NCBI GenBank assembly: GCA_014529385.2
Contig: CM043957.1
Location: forward strand, 82,739,881 to 82,803,880
Origin: Adiantum capillus-veneris
Lineage: Eukaryota > Streptophyta > Polypodiopsida > Polypodiales > Pteridaceae
DNA length: 64,000 nt
Direction: 5' to 3'
Below the pieces are notes generated by a model, which saw only the letters and a program-made list of their open reading frames with translations, was not told the DNA's origin and did not search any database. The position numbers were made by a program, and so were the translations under genes. Shown here in pieces: positions 1-9,828 of this stretch. Position 1 is the stretch's first letter. Each line of letters starts with the position of its first letter.

Positions 1-816
1 GGTAATTCAAGTTAGGTCTCCCTGGCTCCCCACGGGGCCAAGGACAATTATACATCCCATGTCCAGACTCACTGCAATTCCAACATTGCAAGACTCTCCT
101 AGGTCGTGGGTCTCTCTCTTCAGACTTCTTTGCTTGTCCCTTTGGACCTACGGCTTGTGCAAGGTGAATTGGCAAGCTGCTTAAAGATTCATTTAACTTC
201 TCAATCACTTTCGCCGTTACCTCAGGAAGCTCCTTAGATGTTGATGCTTGTGACTTCTCTTTGGGTCTAAGACCTTCTATTGGAACCTCCCCCCTTAAGC
301 ACTTGAGTCTCCTATATTTCTCAGCAGCCCTAGTTTCAGCTGCATCAAAGGTAGCAGGTGCACCCGGCTCAACTTTTACCTTAAGGTCAGGAAACCGGCT
401 ATGAACCTCTCCTTCTTTAGAAATTCTGCACCATCACCAGGGTTAGCAACATTTCGTATCCATAGAGCCCAAAGACGTAGGAACTCTTGCTTGTACAAGT
501 AGTAGTCATCTAAGTCTTTTTGCTTATGAGAAACAATGTCTTGCCATAATTTTTGAGTGTTTTGGGGATCAAAGAAGTATTTCTTGAAACGATTCAAAAC
601 TTTCGTGTAATTCCCTTTAACTTCCTCAGGCAAAGAGTCAAACCAAGTGCTAGCATCTTTCCTAAGGACCACCTCAAACATTTCTACACGTTCTTGATCA
701 GTTACTATCCTCTTGATACGGCAAGACAACTTGAAATTTGCTAGAAATAATTCTACATCCTCTCCAGGCTCTCCAAAGAAAAGAGGATATCCAGACATTT
801 GGCGTTGGCTCTCCAT
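1..816 (-). pseudogene. gag: gag (capsid-nucleocapsid) of a minus-strand Ty3/Gypsy element, frameshifted and running off the window
   Basis: Gag packages element RNA in cytoplasmic particles. The likely start is the ATG at 816, which opens MESQRQMSG and then a retrotransposon-gag fold with the typical block around FFDPQNTQKLWQDI. The frame ends at 376 just after RFIAGF, and the protein continues in another frame at about 385, so a one-base frameshift separates capsid from nucleocapsid. The downstream part (1-375) carries a CCHC zinc knuckle, CWNCSESGHGMYNC, at about 44-85. That knuckle closely resembles CWNCNEMGHGMYNC in the element starting at 47667, which suggests the same broad lineage. 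Protease and the rest of pol lie left of the window. Two small same-strand ORFs end just upstream. The family call is firm; the frameshift makes this copy defective unless the sequence is in error. Confidence 0.85.
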
Positions 817-900
817 TGAATTGATTTCAAAGTGACGCGTTTTTGTTTTTTCTTTCTTTAAAAGATTTACACAATAATATTTTCTAAATTGCAATCTATT

Positions 901-1119
901 CTACAACAAAATAAAAATATTCACATCAAATGACCTATGATAATCAATAAGAGGTAGAATGACAGGGTTTGGTGACGCGAGAATTTCTCCTACTCTTTGG
1001 GCACCAAACATGAATACCATACGTTGTTGAAAATGGATTTTTCTACTAATTGCAATGTTTACTCTAATGTGTGGAGTGAAATGAAAGGGAAAAACCTGTA
1101 TTCCTGGGCCATTATCCAT
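901..1119 (-). CDS. Leader microprotein ORF, subtype 1 (unknown function)
   Basis: A 72-codon ORF on the same strand as the gag that follows it, ending only a few bases before the first in-frame ATG of the gag reading frame. I do not recognise the family. Its shared core is PFHF near the start, then HIRVN, FQQRMVFMFG around residue 31, EILASPNP around 45, and a hydrophobic end FDVNIFILL. The same pattern occurs in the ORFs at 63365 and 56823, and more distantly in its neighbour at 1141. No signal peptide, membrane helix or cysteine motif is evident; the alternating hydrophobic pattern suggests beta strands. Conservation across separate elements supports real coding. It could be translated by leaky scanning or reinitiation from the genomic RNA. 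Confidence 0.6.
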   Translation of the reverse strand: MDNGPGIQVFPFHFTPHIRVNIAISRKIHFQQRMVFMFGAQRVGEILASPNPVILPLIDYHRSFDVNIFILL

Positions 1120-1140
1120 GGTCTATGCATGATCTAATTC

Positions 1141-1353
1141 TTAAAACAAAACAAAAATATAGACGTCCAAACTAAGGTCGTACCTAATGAGAGGCAAAAT
1201 AAAAAGATTTACTGATGCGTTTATCTCTACCAACCTAAGAGGACCTAAAATTCTACGAATTACTCGCTGAAATTGCAACTCAGTACTAACAATTATGTGT
1301 ACCTTTTGCCTCGCAATGGGAATGAAGGGATCATACAAATTCTCGTGATTCAT
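1141..1353 (-). CDS. Leader microprotein ORF, subtype 2 (unknown function)
   Basis: A 70-codon ORF that is the first ORF downstream of the primer-binding site, starting about 58 bases after it. It ends 21 bases before the subtype 1 ORF. Residues include PFIPIARQ near the start, FQRVIRRILG in the middle, RLVEINAS and a hydrophobic end LDVYIFVLF. It matches the ORF at 63664 closely (shared PIARQ, FQ..IRRI.G, EINAS, DVYIF) and is a distant paralogue of the subtype 1 ORFs, with which it shares the FQ...G..R..EI.AS....ILP.I.Y pattern and the length. No known domain recognised. Presence in two elements at both ends of the window argues against a chance ORF. Confidence 0.6.
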   Translation of the reverse strand: MNHENLYDPFIPIARQKVHIIVSTELQFQRVIRRILGPLRLVEINASVNLFILPLIRYDLSLDVYIFVLF

Positions 1354-1410
1354 GCAAGCTACTTGATTATGCTAAAGGTTGAGCCTTCACAAAACATACA
1401 CAAGCCTGTC

Positions 1411-1426
1411 CTCAGTGGGGGCACCA
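1411..1426 (-). other. Primer-binding site of the minus-strand Ty3 element
   Basis: On the minus strand the sequence TGGTGCCCCCACTGAG starts four bases after an LTR end reading CCTCA. The same arrangement, CCTCA then TGGTGCCCCACTGAGG, is seen at 63311-63333. TGG at the start fits pairing to the CCA end of a tRNA. I cannot name the tRNA with confidence. Confidence 0.65.
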
Positions 1427-1691
1427 AAATTGAGGCGGTCCAGGGCGGGCAACAAGAAGAGCAACCTCTAGACACCCTTCAAGGCTCCCGTGCTGCTCAA
1501 TGGGGCTGGGGCACAACACAACACAAACCAAAACAACAAACCCACAGCCACAAATCCCAACTACTCAAGGGGCACCACCTAGTTTAAGAGCGAACTAGGA
1601 CGCACAAGAGGAGAATCGTTAGAGCAACCCACAAACAAGCAAGGGATTTACACTAACCCTAACACCAATGGAACACTCTCACACACTAAAA

Positions 1692-1751
<60 letters not shown>
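1692..1751. repeat. (GA)n microsatellite, about 60 bp
   Basis: Uninterrupted GA dinucleotides inside the R-U5 part of the LTR. On the transcribed minus strand this is a CT-rich tract. Confidence 0.95.
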
Positions 1752-1753
<2 letters not shown>

Positions 1754-2251
1754 TGTACAACTTAGCTTCAACTTTATATTTTGCACAAAAAGGGACTTAG
1801 AGCTTGCGGAATCAAGTGACAAGATTTGGTTATAGCATCACTAGCACATTGTCTTAGGGTTATGGGAGCCCTCTCACCATCCACCCTATTACAATGGTAG
1901 CCAAACAATAGCCAATGAATCACAAGCAACAAAACAACAACCTTCAATGAAACAAGTCACCTTATGAAGCTGAATGAGTTTGCCAAGCCAAATTGGAGGA
2001 GAAGCGTGAGCCTTTGGACATGAATTGCACCCAAAACTAACAATTCATTGATGTTGGGGTAGATACAACAATGGTAGGAAGAATATCTTCTACTCGCACT
2101 CACTCAAACTAGCTCAAGCTTTTCTATGCACCAAAGTGATGGTGTATAGAAAGCTTACTCTCTCTTTACAACCAAGATAGAACTGGCGTGTGCTATGCTC
2201 AATCTAGTGTGCAATGGTATAGTGATGTCTTTTACAAGGAGGAATGGGTTC

Positions 2252-2260
2252 TATTTATAG
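2252..2260 (-). promoter_or_regulatory. TATA box of the minus-strand LTR
   Basis: The minus strand reads CCTATAAATAGAACCC across this point, a good plant TATA box, with transcription expected to start near 2220-2230 and run leftward into U5, PBS and the leader ORFs. Confidence 0.55.
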
Positions 2261-2270
2261 GTTTTAGAAG

Positions 2271-4119
2271 CCTTGATTAGGATTAAGCCTAATCAATTTT
2301 ATTAGGAAAGATCAAGGATTATGAATTTTTATGAATTTCAAATGAGAATGGGGTCTCTCTTTTCTCTTGAGTCACATGGATGTGGGCTCAAGTAAGAGAA
2401 TTATTGATGTGGTGAAAGGAGAGAAACTTCCATGGGAGTGAGTGAATTTGTTTTGCTTGTGCGGTTGCCTACTCCATATGTTGATAGTGTGGGTGCATTT
2501 TTACAAGAGAAGTTAGTTGTTAGTGGTAATAATCACTAGAATTTTTAGTGATACATTTACAATGGGTAGGATGATTTGATTTGATGAAGGAAGAGGGGTG
2601 AATTAAAAGAGAATCATTGAGATGGTGAAGCTTTGAAGAAGCTTGAACTCACCCTTGTGTAGATTGTGGAAAAAATGACCCTGGTCTTCTTCTTCTTCTT
2701 CGCTTCTTTACGCCGCCGCCACGGTTGACCACCACGATGAAAAGAGGATTTGTTGATGAAAAATCCTCAATTTGCAGAAGTTATCATGGTTAAGATGTTG
2801 AATTTTAGATATTTTTCGGAGAGGTAAATGAAATTGTAACATAGAAGCAATAGAGAGAGACATGGAGAGGGTGTATGTATGTAGAGGTTCATAAAAGAAC
2901 TATAGGGATGAGAGAGAAGGGTAATGGTGAAGAGGGTGGGAGAAGCCATGGAAATTGCAGGTTTGAGTGAGGGAAGGAGAGGGAGGGATGTGTAAGAGTG
3001 AGTAGGTGTGTGGAAGGGTGAGAGAAGACTAAGGGCTACTTGTGAGAAAAGTGGGCAGACTGGGGTCCACTCAAAAAATCATAGCTCATCGCTGGTAGCT
3101 CCAAAACTCATGAAAGAAATTGAGATGATTATTCAGAGCGTGGGCTACATTTTATCTTTTGACCATCGCTCCAAATTCGGAGTGGAGATAGGTGCCAAAA
3201 TTCTCACCAAAAAGCCTGTTTTTATGCCTGCAAAAGTCTTTTAGTGGCCCCCTCCTTTGTTGAATTTGTACAATGCATCCAAGAGTGAGCCCCTCCTTTG
3301 TCATATTATAATACAAAGCATCCAAGTTGCCCTTGACCCATGCATGGAGGAGGATTATTGGTGAATAAAGAAATATATACATGGTGGGACTAGTGTATGG
3401 ACTATTCATGGACTTTAGCTCAATGAGCACATGGTGTTAGAATAATGAGTAAAAATAATAATAAAAATATGGAGGAGTTATGGATATGGAAAGATATTGG
3501 AATCATATGATATGGTCCCTCCTTGAATTATTTTGGGTGAAAGAGGAAAAGGTATGCAAGTAAATAATATAATAAACGTAACCAATGAGTAGAAATCAAT
3601 TTTTTGTTTTCACGAGGGTGAGGGTGAAAATGTGGGAGTGATTTGTATAAAGGAAAAATATGAGGTTAGAGTATGTACATATTGGCAAAAAATATAATTA
3701 TGGTGTAAGAGGATGAAAGAAGGTGTACATAGGTTTAATAAAACACACACCTAAGTAGAAATATTTAAATAAAATACCAAAATAATTATAAAAAATCCCT
3801 ATATTTAGGCCATATATACAATGAAATATTTACACACAAAGAGGCCATAATATACTTTTATTTTTTTATTTTTTTGGCTCAACTAGCCCAGTGACTAGCT
3901 AGCTGAGGGTTTTTAAGAAGTTATGGGAAAAGCCCCCTAACTCACACACGCCTATGTACAGTGAAATGGTAGGGATAGCCATAGCGTTTGGGTGAATTTG
4001 GTAGGGTGGAGTAACTTACTATGGCAATTATGGAGAGCCGAAAAACGGCTATCACTATCTAGAACTTGTGTATGTTGTACAATGTAGAATTTGGACTTGA
4101 GGTCCTCCACCCGCCCAAG
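2271..4119. other. AT-rich sequence without a recognisable gene
   Basis: I see no coding region with family resemblance here. Part of it is probably the U3 of the minus-strand LTR. The right end, up to the CTAAG at 4120-4124, is the left target flank of the Copia insertion. Confidence 0.5.
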
Positions 4120-4124
4120 CTAAG

Positions 4125-4316
4125 TGTTGGGGTATAAAGCCCAATGTGGTCGCCCAGGTAAGTGGGCGGGCGGCCAGGTATGTACACATATTCTTTTGTA
4201 AAAACCTAATAAGAACTCACTATGCTCTACACATTATAGTAGAGCGAGTTCACCATATCGTCGTTCTCTTCTTCTTGCACTCTCTCTCGCATCGCACTTC
4301 CGCTCGTACTCCTTCA
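4125..4316 (+). repeat. 5' LTR of the Copia element
   Basis: 192 bp, TG...CA ends, followed after two bases by the PBS. The partner is at 9632-9823. Confidence 0.95.
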
Positions 4317-4318
4317 AC

Positions 4319-4330
4319 TGGTATCAGAGC
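4319..4330 (+). other. PBS complementary to initiator methionine tRNA
   Basis: TGGTATCAGAGC two bases after the LTR is the classic plant Copia primer-binding site. Confidence 0.95.
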
Positions 4331-5450
4331 TTAGATCGAGGCTCGAGGCAGCATTTGCAGGTAGCCAGAGTCACCTGCTCAGATTGGAGTGAGATTCGGC
4401 AGGCGAAGACACGGTCCCAAATCCCGTGGGTGAGCCCGAAGGGCTCGGTGTTCTCAGAATTTCATTCTGAAGTCATCTTGGCCACCGTTCGGCTTCGACA
4501 AAGTTCTACGCAGGCCATTTTCGACTACGCGGTCTCGACGGGTGCAGATCCGACTCTGCAAATTTGGGGTTTCGGCCTACGACTGCAAGTGCTGAGGATA
4601 TCTACACTTCCAGAGTGTTGATTTGTGGCTGTCTACACAACAAAGGACAGCTCACAGTTCTTGGAGGCGTGTCACATACGACACAGGCGCACCTACACAC
4701 AGACTGTAGGCGACATCCACTAGTTCATCAGGTAGCTTGTGTTTGCTGCTTGATACTCCAAATTTCATCCTTACATTGCAGGTACTTCCACATGGGATGT
4801 ATTGTCAGAGATGATGTATGTCTGTTTAGGGCTTGCTAGCTGTGAGTAACACAGCAAACAACCGTCGCAGCAGTTACATCATAGTACAGTGAGAAATTTG
4901 TGGATGTATGACTTTGTGGGAAGTCTATGTACTGTCAGATTTAGTGCAGCCTTTGTTGAGGGTAGAGTGAGGTTTTATTGAGCTGGGGGATTCTCGAATG
5001 TTGAGATCCTTTCAATGATACAGGTCTTGGAGCGATCCCTCGAGCACCCTTAGATAGGCAGCTAGGATGTATTGACTGTGAGTTAGACAGTTGAGATTGC
5101 ATCTTTGCTTTACTGTCGTTGAGGCATTGTCGCAGTCTATGCTTGCAGGACATTGACAGGACAGTGAGAGACAGTACAGGTGTAGGACAGGTTTACCCGC
5201 AGCTTACAGTGTCAGAGAGACAGTGTTTTTTGAGTTGTTTTTGGTCTGTTTTTGAGTACACCAGAGCCATTTTACAAAGGAGACTCTGCCAAAATTTCTG
5301 TAGAATCTGAAGCTTTCTTGGTTCATTTGACAGGTTGATATTGGTTCAGAGGTCAGTTTACAAGGGAAACTCTGCCGAATTTTTCCCAGGAAAGTAAACT
5401 ACTGTGAAGCGTAGCTATGGCTATGGATCACAGGACACTGCTCTTTACAA
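4331..5450 (+). other. Long untranslated leader of the Copia element with a block shared with a Ty3 leader
   Basis: About 1.1 kb between PBS and gag, long for an element with 192-bp LTRs. The short ORFs inside do not resemble known proteins. Positions 4953-5049 closely match, in sense orientation, the leader of the minus-strand Ty3 element at 57305-57396. A stem-loop-like motif GGGAAACTCTG...TTTTCCCA at 5364-5389 also matches that Ty3 leader (57159-57191), and a weaker copy of the motif lies at 5271-5299. Confidence 0.7.
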
Positions 5451-6231
5451 TATCAAGAAGCTAGATGGAACCAATTTCCCATTGTGGAAGAAGCATATTT
5501 GGCACGTGTTGGTACAAAAGAAGTAGATAAAACCTATAAAGCTCAAGGGGATAAAACCAGAAGATATGGACGAAGATGAATGGAGCAAAATGGATGAATT
5601 GGCACTTTCTACCATTATGCTGACTTTGGCAGAAAGCGTTTACTTCAATGTAGCAGACGAGATGTCGGCTTATCAAGCATGGATAAAGTTGAGTGATCTT
5701 TATGAGAAGCAGAGTGTAGCTTCACAGGTATACTGGCTTAAGAAGCTTGTTGACTTGAAGATGAAAGAAGGGACACCTATGTCCAATCATCTGAATGAAT
5801 TCAACACCATCTACAGTCAGTTGTCAGCTCAAGGTGTCAAGTTTGATGAACCTGTTAGAGCTATGTTCCTATTGATCACATTGCCGAAAAGTTGGGACAC
5901 TTTTCGCACAGCTTTGAGTAATTCTGCACCTCCAGATGGTTTGACCATATCAGGTGTAGAAGGCAGTCTTCTTACTGAAGAAACCAACAAAAAGACAATG
6001 GACAAAGGCAAAGGAATAGCCTTAGCTGTCAGAGGAAGGACCAAAGAAAAGTACAAAGGTGGAAAGAGGGATCAGTCTCGTAGCAAGTCCCGCAGTGCTA
6101 AAGGCAAGAGTGACATAGAATGCTACCATTGTGGCAACAAGGGTCACATGAAAAGAGACTGTAGAGAATGGAAAGCAGAAAAAGCAAAGAGAAAGCTGAA
6201 GACCATGGTGAGAAGAACAAGTCCTCATTGA
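5440..6231 (+). pseudogene. gag: Copia gag
   Basis: Capsid protein of the Copia element, with the plant UBN2/gag-polypeptide type sequence. The frame runs from about 5449 (LDGTNFPLWKKHIW) through a stop at 5525 into an open stretch from 5566 containing QVYWLKKLVDLKMKEG. It ends in a basic region followed by a CCHC zinc knuckle CYHCGNKGHMKRDC at 6121-6162. No good ATG is in frame at the start: the nearest, at 5417, hits a stop, so the N terminus is broken. Gag would coat the RNA in particles. The protease frame overlaps its end from 6168, so a frameshift separates gag from pol in this copy. Confidence 0.85.
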
Positions 6232-6464
6232 AGATTCAAGAAATAAATGTGACAAACAATGTTGCAGAGGATGACAGTCTAGTGTCAGGAGATATCTACT
6301 TCTTGAAAAATACAATGGACTCAGCTCTTCTTACAGCATCTGATGGAAATGCACTGAGTGGCTGGATTATAGACTCAGGGGCATCACTTCATGTGTCTCC
6401 AAACAAGGAGTGGTTTACCTCTTATGTGACCACTAAAGATCATGTTCGGCTAGGCAATGGGTAG
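6168..6464 (+). pseudogene. pol: Copia aspartic protease segment of pol
   Basis: Overlaps the end of gag in another frame. The retropepsin motif IIDSGASLHVS has its catalytic Asp at about 6372. The ORF stops at 6462-6464 directly before the rest of the protease, which continues in the same frame after the stop into the segment starting at 6498. The protease would cut the Gag-Pol precursor. The stop makes this copy defective. Confidence 0.85.
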
Positions 6465-6497
6465 ACATGTGAGATCTTAGGTGTTGGAGATGTTCAA

Positions 6498-7817
6498 TTG
6501 AAGTTTCAGAATGGCTCTTCTTTCACGCTGAAGAATGTGAGACATGTTCCCGCAATTACAAAGAGCTTGATCAACACAGGTTTACTTGATGATGTTGGCT
6601 ACGTCACCACTTTTGGACAGAACATGTGGAAGATATCCAACGGTTCTATGACAGTAGCACATGGAGTAAAGTCTGGAGGACTTTACATGATTTATGTATC
6701 AAATGTCTCTAAAAATGTAATCAATGTAACTGAGCAGCCGAACGTTTCTTTGTGGCATAGCCGGTTAGGACATATGTCCAAGAAGGGAATGGAAATCTTG
6801 TCTTGTTCTCGTTATTTGCCTGGCTTGTCACTTAATGATTTTGAATTCTGTGAACATTGTCTGTATGGTAAGCAAACACAGCAACCACATAAGCATAGAA
6901 GCAGTAGAAGAGATACACATTTGGCACTTGTTCATAGTGATTTGTGTGGACCTATGCCTAACCTATCTCTAGGGGGAGCTTCTTACTTTATGAAATTTAT
7001 AGATGATTACTCGAGGAAAGTATGGGTTTACTTTCTCAAGCACAAGGATGAAGCGTTTAGTGTTTTCAAAACGTTTGTGACACTTGTGGAGAATCAGAGT
7101 GGCAAGAAGCTTAAATGCTTACGCACTGACAATGGTGGAGAGTATGTTTCAAAGGCCTTTCAGGACTTTTGCGAGTCAAAAGGTATAAAACGTGAACTTA
7201 CTGCTCCTTACAATCCTCCTCAAAATGGTGTTGCTGAGAGGATGAATAGGACCATACAAGAGAAGGTCAGAAGTATGTTGTCTAATGCACAACTGCCAAA
7301 TGGGTTTTGGGCTGAAGCTGTATCAACAGTTGTTCATCTTATAAATAGATCTCCTAGCAAGGTTTTGCAGAAGGATTCAGTGGCAGAGATGGTATGGTCA
7401 GGAAAAATGCCTTCACACAAGCATCTCAGAGTCTTTGGCTGTGAGGCATATACTCATGTTCCAAAGGAATTTAGGAACAAACTTGAGCCAAAGAGTAGAA
7501 AGTGCATCTTTCTAGACTATGGTAATTATGGTGAGATGGGGTACAGACTTTGGGATCCCGAATCCAGAAAGGTTATCCGCAGCAATGATGTTCACTTTAA
7601 TGAAGCCAAATATCATTCTAAACCAGAGAGGTTGAGGAGATTAGAAGAGTTGTCTTCCAAGAAGATGGACCTGCACGTGCAAGACAAAATGTCAGGGCTC
7701 AAGAGGAGCAAGGACAGGATAGAGTGGAACCACAGGTTGTGGCTGATCTTGAGCCACCTATTGTGCGTACATCTGGATGTATCATGTGATCTCCTGATAG
7801 GTTTGTTCCATCTATGA
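6498..7817 (+). pseudogene. pol: Copia integrase segment of pol
   Basis: Contains the end of the protease, the GAG-pre-integrase zinc-binding HHCC region (LWHSRLGH ... CEHCLYGK, about 6750-6870) and the integrase core. The catalytic triad is visible: Asp in HSDLCGP (6939), Asp in RTDNGGEY (7128), Glu in NGVAERMN (7236), with a D-35-E spacing between the last two. Integrase joins the cDNA to host DNA in the nucleus. The C-terminal part (about 7650-7817) drifts out of the expected frame before RT, so there is a frameshift in the linker. Confidence 0.9.
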
Positions 7818-8515
7818 ACTATGTCATGTTGACTGATTGCAATGAGCCTTCATGTTACAAGGAAGCAGTGAAAATGAAGGACTCTGGGAATTGGAAATTG
7901 GCCATGCAGTCAGAGATGCTAGCTCTGCATAAAAACCAGACATGGAAGCTAGTTAAATTACCACAGGGCAAAAAGGCTCTACCTTGTAAATGGGTTTACA
8001 GGTATAAGATCACCGCTCATGATAGTCAGCCAAAATACAAAGCAAGGCTTGTTACCAAGGGCTTTAAGCAAGAACAAGGCATTGACTTTGATGAAGTCTT
8101 CTCTCCGGTGGTCAAGATGACTACATTGAGATGCTTTCTTGCATTGGTTGCCATATTAGATTTGGTGTTGCACCAAATGGATGTCAAGACAACGTTCTTG
8201 CATGGTGATTTAGATGTGGAAATTTACATGCAGCAGCCAGAAGGGTTTGTTGAGAAAGGCAAGGAAGATTTGGTATGCCAGTTGTTAAAGAGTCTTTATG
8301 GCTTAAAACAATCACCAAGGGCATGGTACCATAAGTTCCACAAGTTTATGCTTTCTCAAGGCTACAAACGTAGTGAGTTCGATCACTGTCTATATACAAA
8401 GAAGGCTAAGGATGGAAGTTGGCTGATCCTTATTTTGTATGTGGATGACATGTTGATTGTTGCTGGCATGTTGATTGTTCCACAAGTTCATGCTTTCTCA
8501 AGGCTACAAACGTAG
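7814..8515 (+). pseudogene. pol: Copia reverse transcriptase, 5' part with first YVDD
   Basis: RT blocks in order: PCKWVYRYK, KARLVTKGFKQEQGIDFDE, QMDVKTTFLHGDL, LKSLYGLKQSPRAWY and LYVDDMLIV. Reverse transcriptase copies the element RNA to cDNA. Soon after YVDD the sequence repeats itself: 8335-8476 is duplicated as 8477-8618. Because 142 bp is not a multiple of three, the frame is lost and resumes in the ORF from 8475. RT in this copy is therefore broken. Confidence 0.9.
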
Positions 8516-8618
8516 TGAGTTCGATCACTGTCTATATACAAAGAAGGCGAAGGATGGCAGTTGGCTTATCGTTATTTTGTATGTGGATGACATGTTGATT
8601 GTTGATGGCAAGCACTTG
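8335..8618 (+). repeat. 142-bp tandem duplication inside Copia RT, carrying a second YVDD
   Basis: Units 8335-8476 and 8477-8618 both encode the stretch from FHKFMLSQGYKR to YVDDMLIV. They differ at about six positions by eye, so the duplication is old or arose by template switching between two related copies. Confidence 0.9.
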
Positions 8619-8870
8619 GAAGAAATTTTAGCTTTGAAGTCAAAGATGGCAAAATCGTTTGACACGAAAGACATGGGTGAGGCAAGTCATATACTTGGTA
8701 TGCGCATTGAGAGAGACAGATCAAAGAAGTTGATTTGGTTATCTCAAACAAAGTATAATGAAAAGGTTTTGCAACGTTTCAATATGGAGAAGGGAAAGGA
8801 ATTGAGCGTTCCATTGCCACCATATGTGAAACTTAGCAAACAAGATTGTCCTGTGTCTGAGGAAGAATAG
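8475..8870 (+). pseudogene. pol: Copia reverse transcriptase, 3' part with second YVDD
   Basis: Starts in the second duplication unit and continues the RT thumb region (KSFDTKDMGEASHILGM, YNEKVLQRFNM). It ends at a TAG at 8868-8870, where the family normally reads through into the RNase H part; the next segment follows in the same frame seven bases later. A point mutation to a stop is the simplest explanation. Confidence 0.9.
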
Positions 8871-8876
8871 GCTGAA

Positions 8877-9542
8877 ATGGATAAGATTCCATATGCGTCT
8901 GCAGTGGGTAGTTTAATGTATGCAATGATTGCTACTCGCCCAGACATTGCATTTGTAGTGGGAGTAGTAAGTCGATACATGTCAAACCGAGGCAAGAAAC
9001 ATTGGGAGGCAGTGAAAGGAATATTGAGATACCTGAAAGCTACAAAGAGTATGCGCATATGCTATGGGAGTCAGGAGCTAATTGTAAAGGGTTTTACAAA
9101 CTCAGATTATGCAGGTGACTTAGACAACCGAAGGTCTACGTCAGGGTATGTCTTTACATTGGCTGGTGGAGCAGTATCATGGCGTTCTAGATTACAAGAT
9201 TGTGTTACTCAGTCTACTACAGAGGCTGAATATGTTGCAGCATCAGAGGCATGCAAAGAATCAATTTGGCTTAATCGACTAGTAACAGATTTGGGAATCA
9301 AAGAAGAGATGCCTGTGTTATATTGTGATAGTCAAAGTGCTATACAACTGGCTCGCAATCCAGTTTATTACTCAAAGACAAAGCATGTGGATGTGAAGTA
9401 TCATTTCATCAGGGAAATGCTCGAGGATAAGCAACTTCAGCTTGTCAAAGTTCACACCACAGAAAATCCTGCTGATATACTTACAAAAGGACTTCCCTTA
9501 GAGAGCTTTGCGCATTTTCGCAAGCAGTTAGGTGGAGGGTAG
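8877..9542 (+). pseudogene. pol: Copia RNase H segment of pol
   Basis: Contains PYASAVGSLMYAM at the RT end, then Copia RNase H with SDYAGDLDNRRSTSGY, QSTTEAEYVA and YCDSQSAIQLA. It closes with KHVDVKYHFIRE and NPADILTKGL, the normal C terminus of plant Copia polyproteins. RNase H removes the RNA strand during cDNA synthesis. This stretch is open, but it is cut off from the upstream domains by a stop at 8868. Confidence 0.9.
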
Positions 9543-9616
9543 TACATCACTTCTCTACATCTCTTGTATATTAGCTTGTATAGTAGCTTCTCTCACACTT
9601 AAAGTACCACATTGGA

Positions 9617-9631
9617 CTTTAAGTGGGAGGT
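9617..9631 (+). other. Polypurine tract of the Copia element
   Basis: The purine-rich run AAGTGGGAGG abuts the 3' LTR at 9632 and would prime plus-strand synthesis. Confidence 0.75.
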
Positions 9632-9823
9632 TGTTGGGGTATAAAGCCCAATGTGGTCGCCCAGGTAAGTGGGCGGGCCGCCAGGTATGTACACATATTC
9701 TTTTGTAAAAACCTAATAAGAACTCACTATGCTCTACACATTATAGTAGAGCGATTTCACCATATCTTCATGCTCTTCTTCTCACACTCTCTCTCGCGTC
9801 GCACTTCCACTCGTACTCCTTCA
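9632..9823 (+). repeat. 3' LTR of the Copia element
   Basis: 192 bp, same ends as the 5' LTR and followed by target duplication CTAAG at 9824-9828. Confidence 0.95.
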
Positions 9824-9828
9824 CTAAG

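Larger units (their letters stand above)
1431..2270 (-). repeat. 5' LTR (U5/R and promoter part) of the minus-strand Ty3 element; outer end not located
   Basis: The LTR ends at 1431 (reading CCTCA on the minus strand) next to the PBS. A TATA-box motif on the minus strand lies at 2252-2260, so the transcribed R-U5 part would be about 800 bases, unusually long. The U3 part must extend further right, possibly well into 2271-4119, but the partner LTR is outside the window, so its edge cannot be set. A (GA)n tract sits inside. Confidence 0.55.
4125..9823 (+). mobile_element. Complete, degenerate Ty1/Copia retrotransposon (Tork/Tnt1-like)
   Basis: Two 192-bp LTRs (4125-4316 and 9632-9823) begin TGTTGG and end TTCA, and are flanked by a perfect 5-bp target duplication CTAAG at 4120-4124 and 9824-9828. 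The order inside is PBS, a leader of about 1.1 kb, gag with zinc knuckle, protease, integrase, reverse transcriptase, RNase H, purine tract. Integrase precedes RT, which defines Copia; the KGFKQEQGIDFDEVFSPV and YVDD blocks resemble the Tork/Tnt1 lineage. By eye the LTRs differ at about 9 of 192 positions (near 5%), so the insertion is not recent. Several frame breaks and an internal duplication in RT make it non-autonomous. Confidence 0.95.

Noticed and set aside
4146-4334. ORFs overlapping the Copia LTRs (also at 9623-9979)
   Set aside because: They run across the LTR and PBS, and similarity between them only reflects LTR identity.
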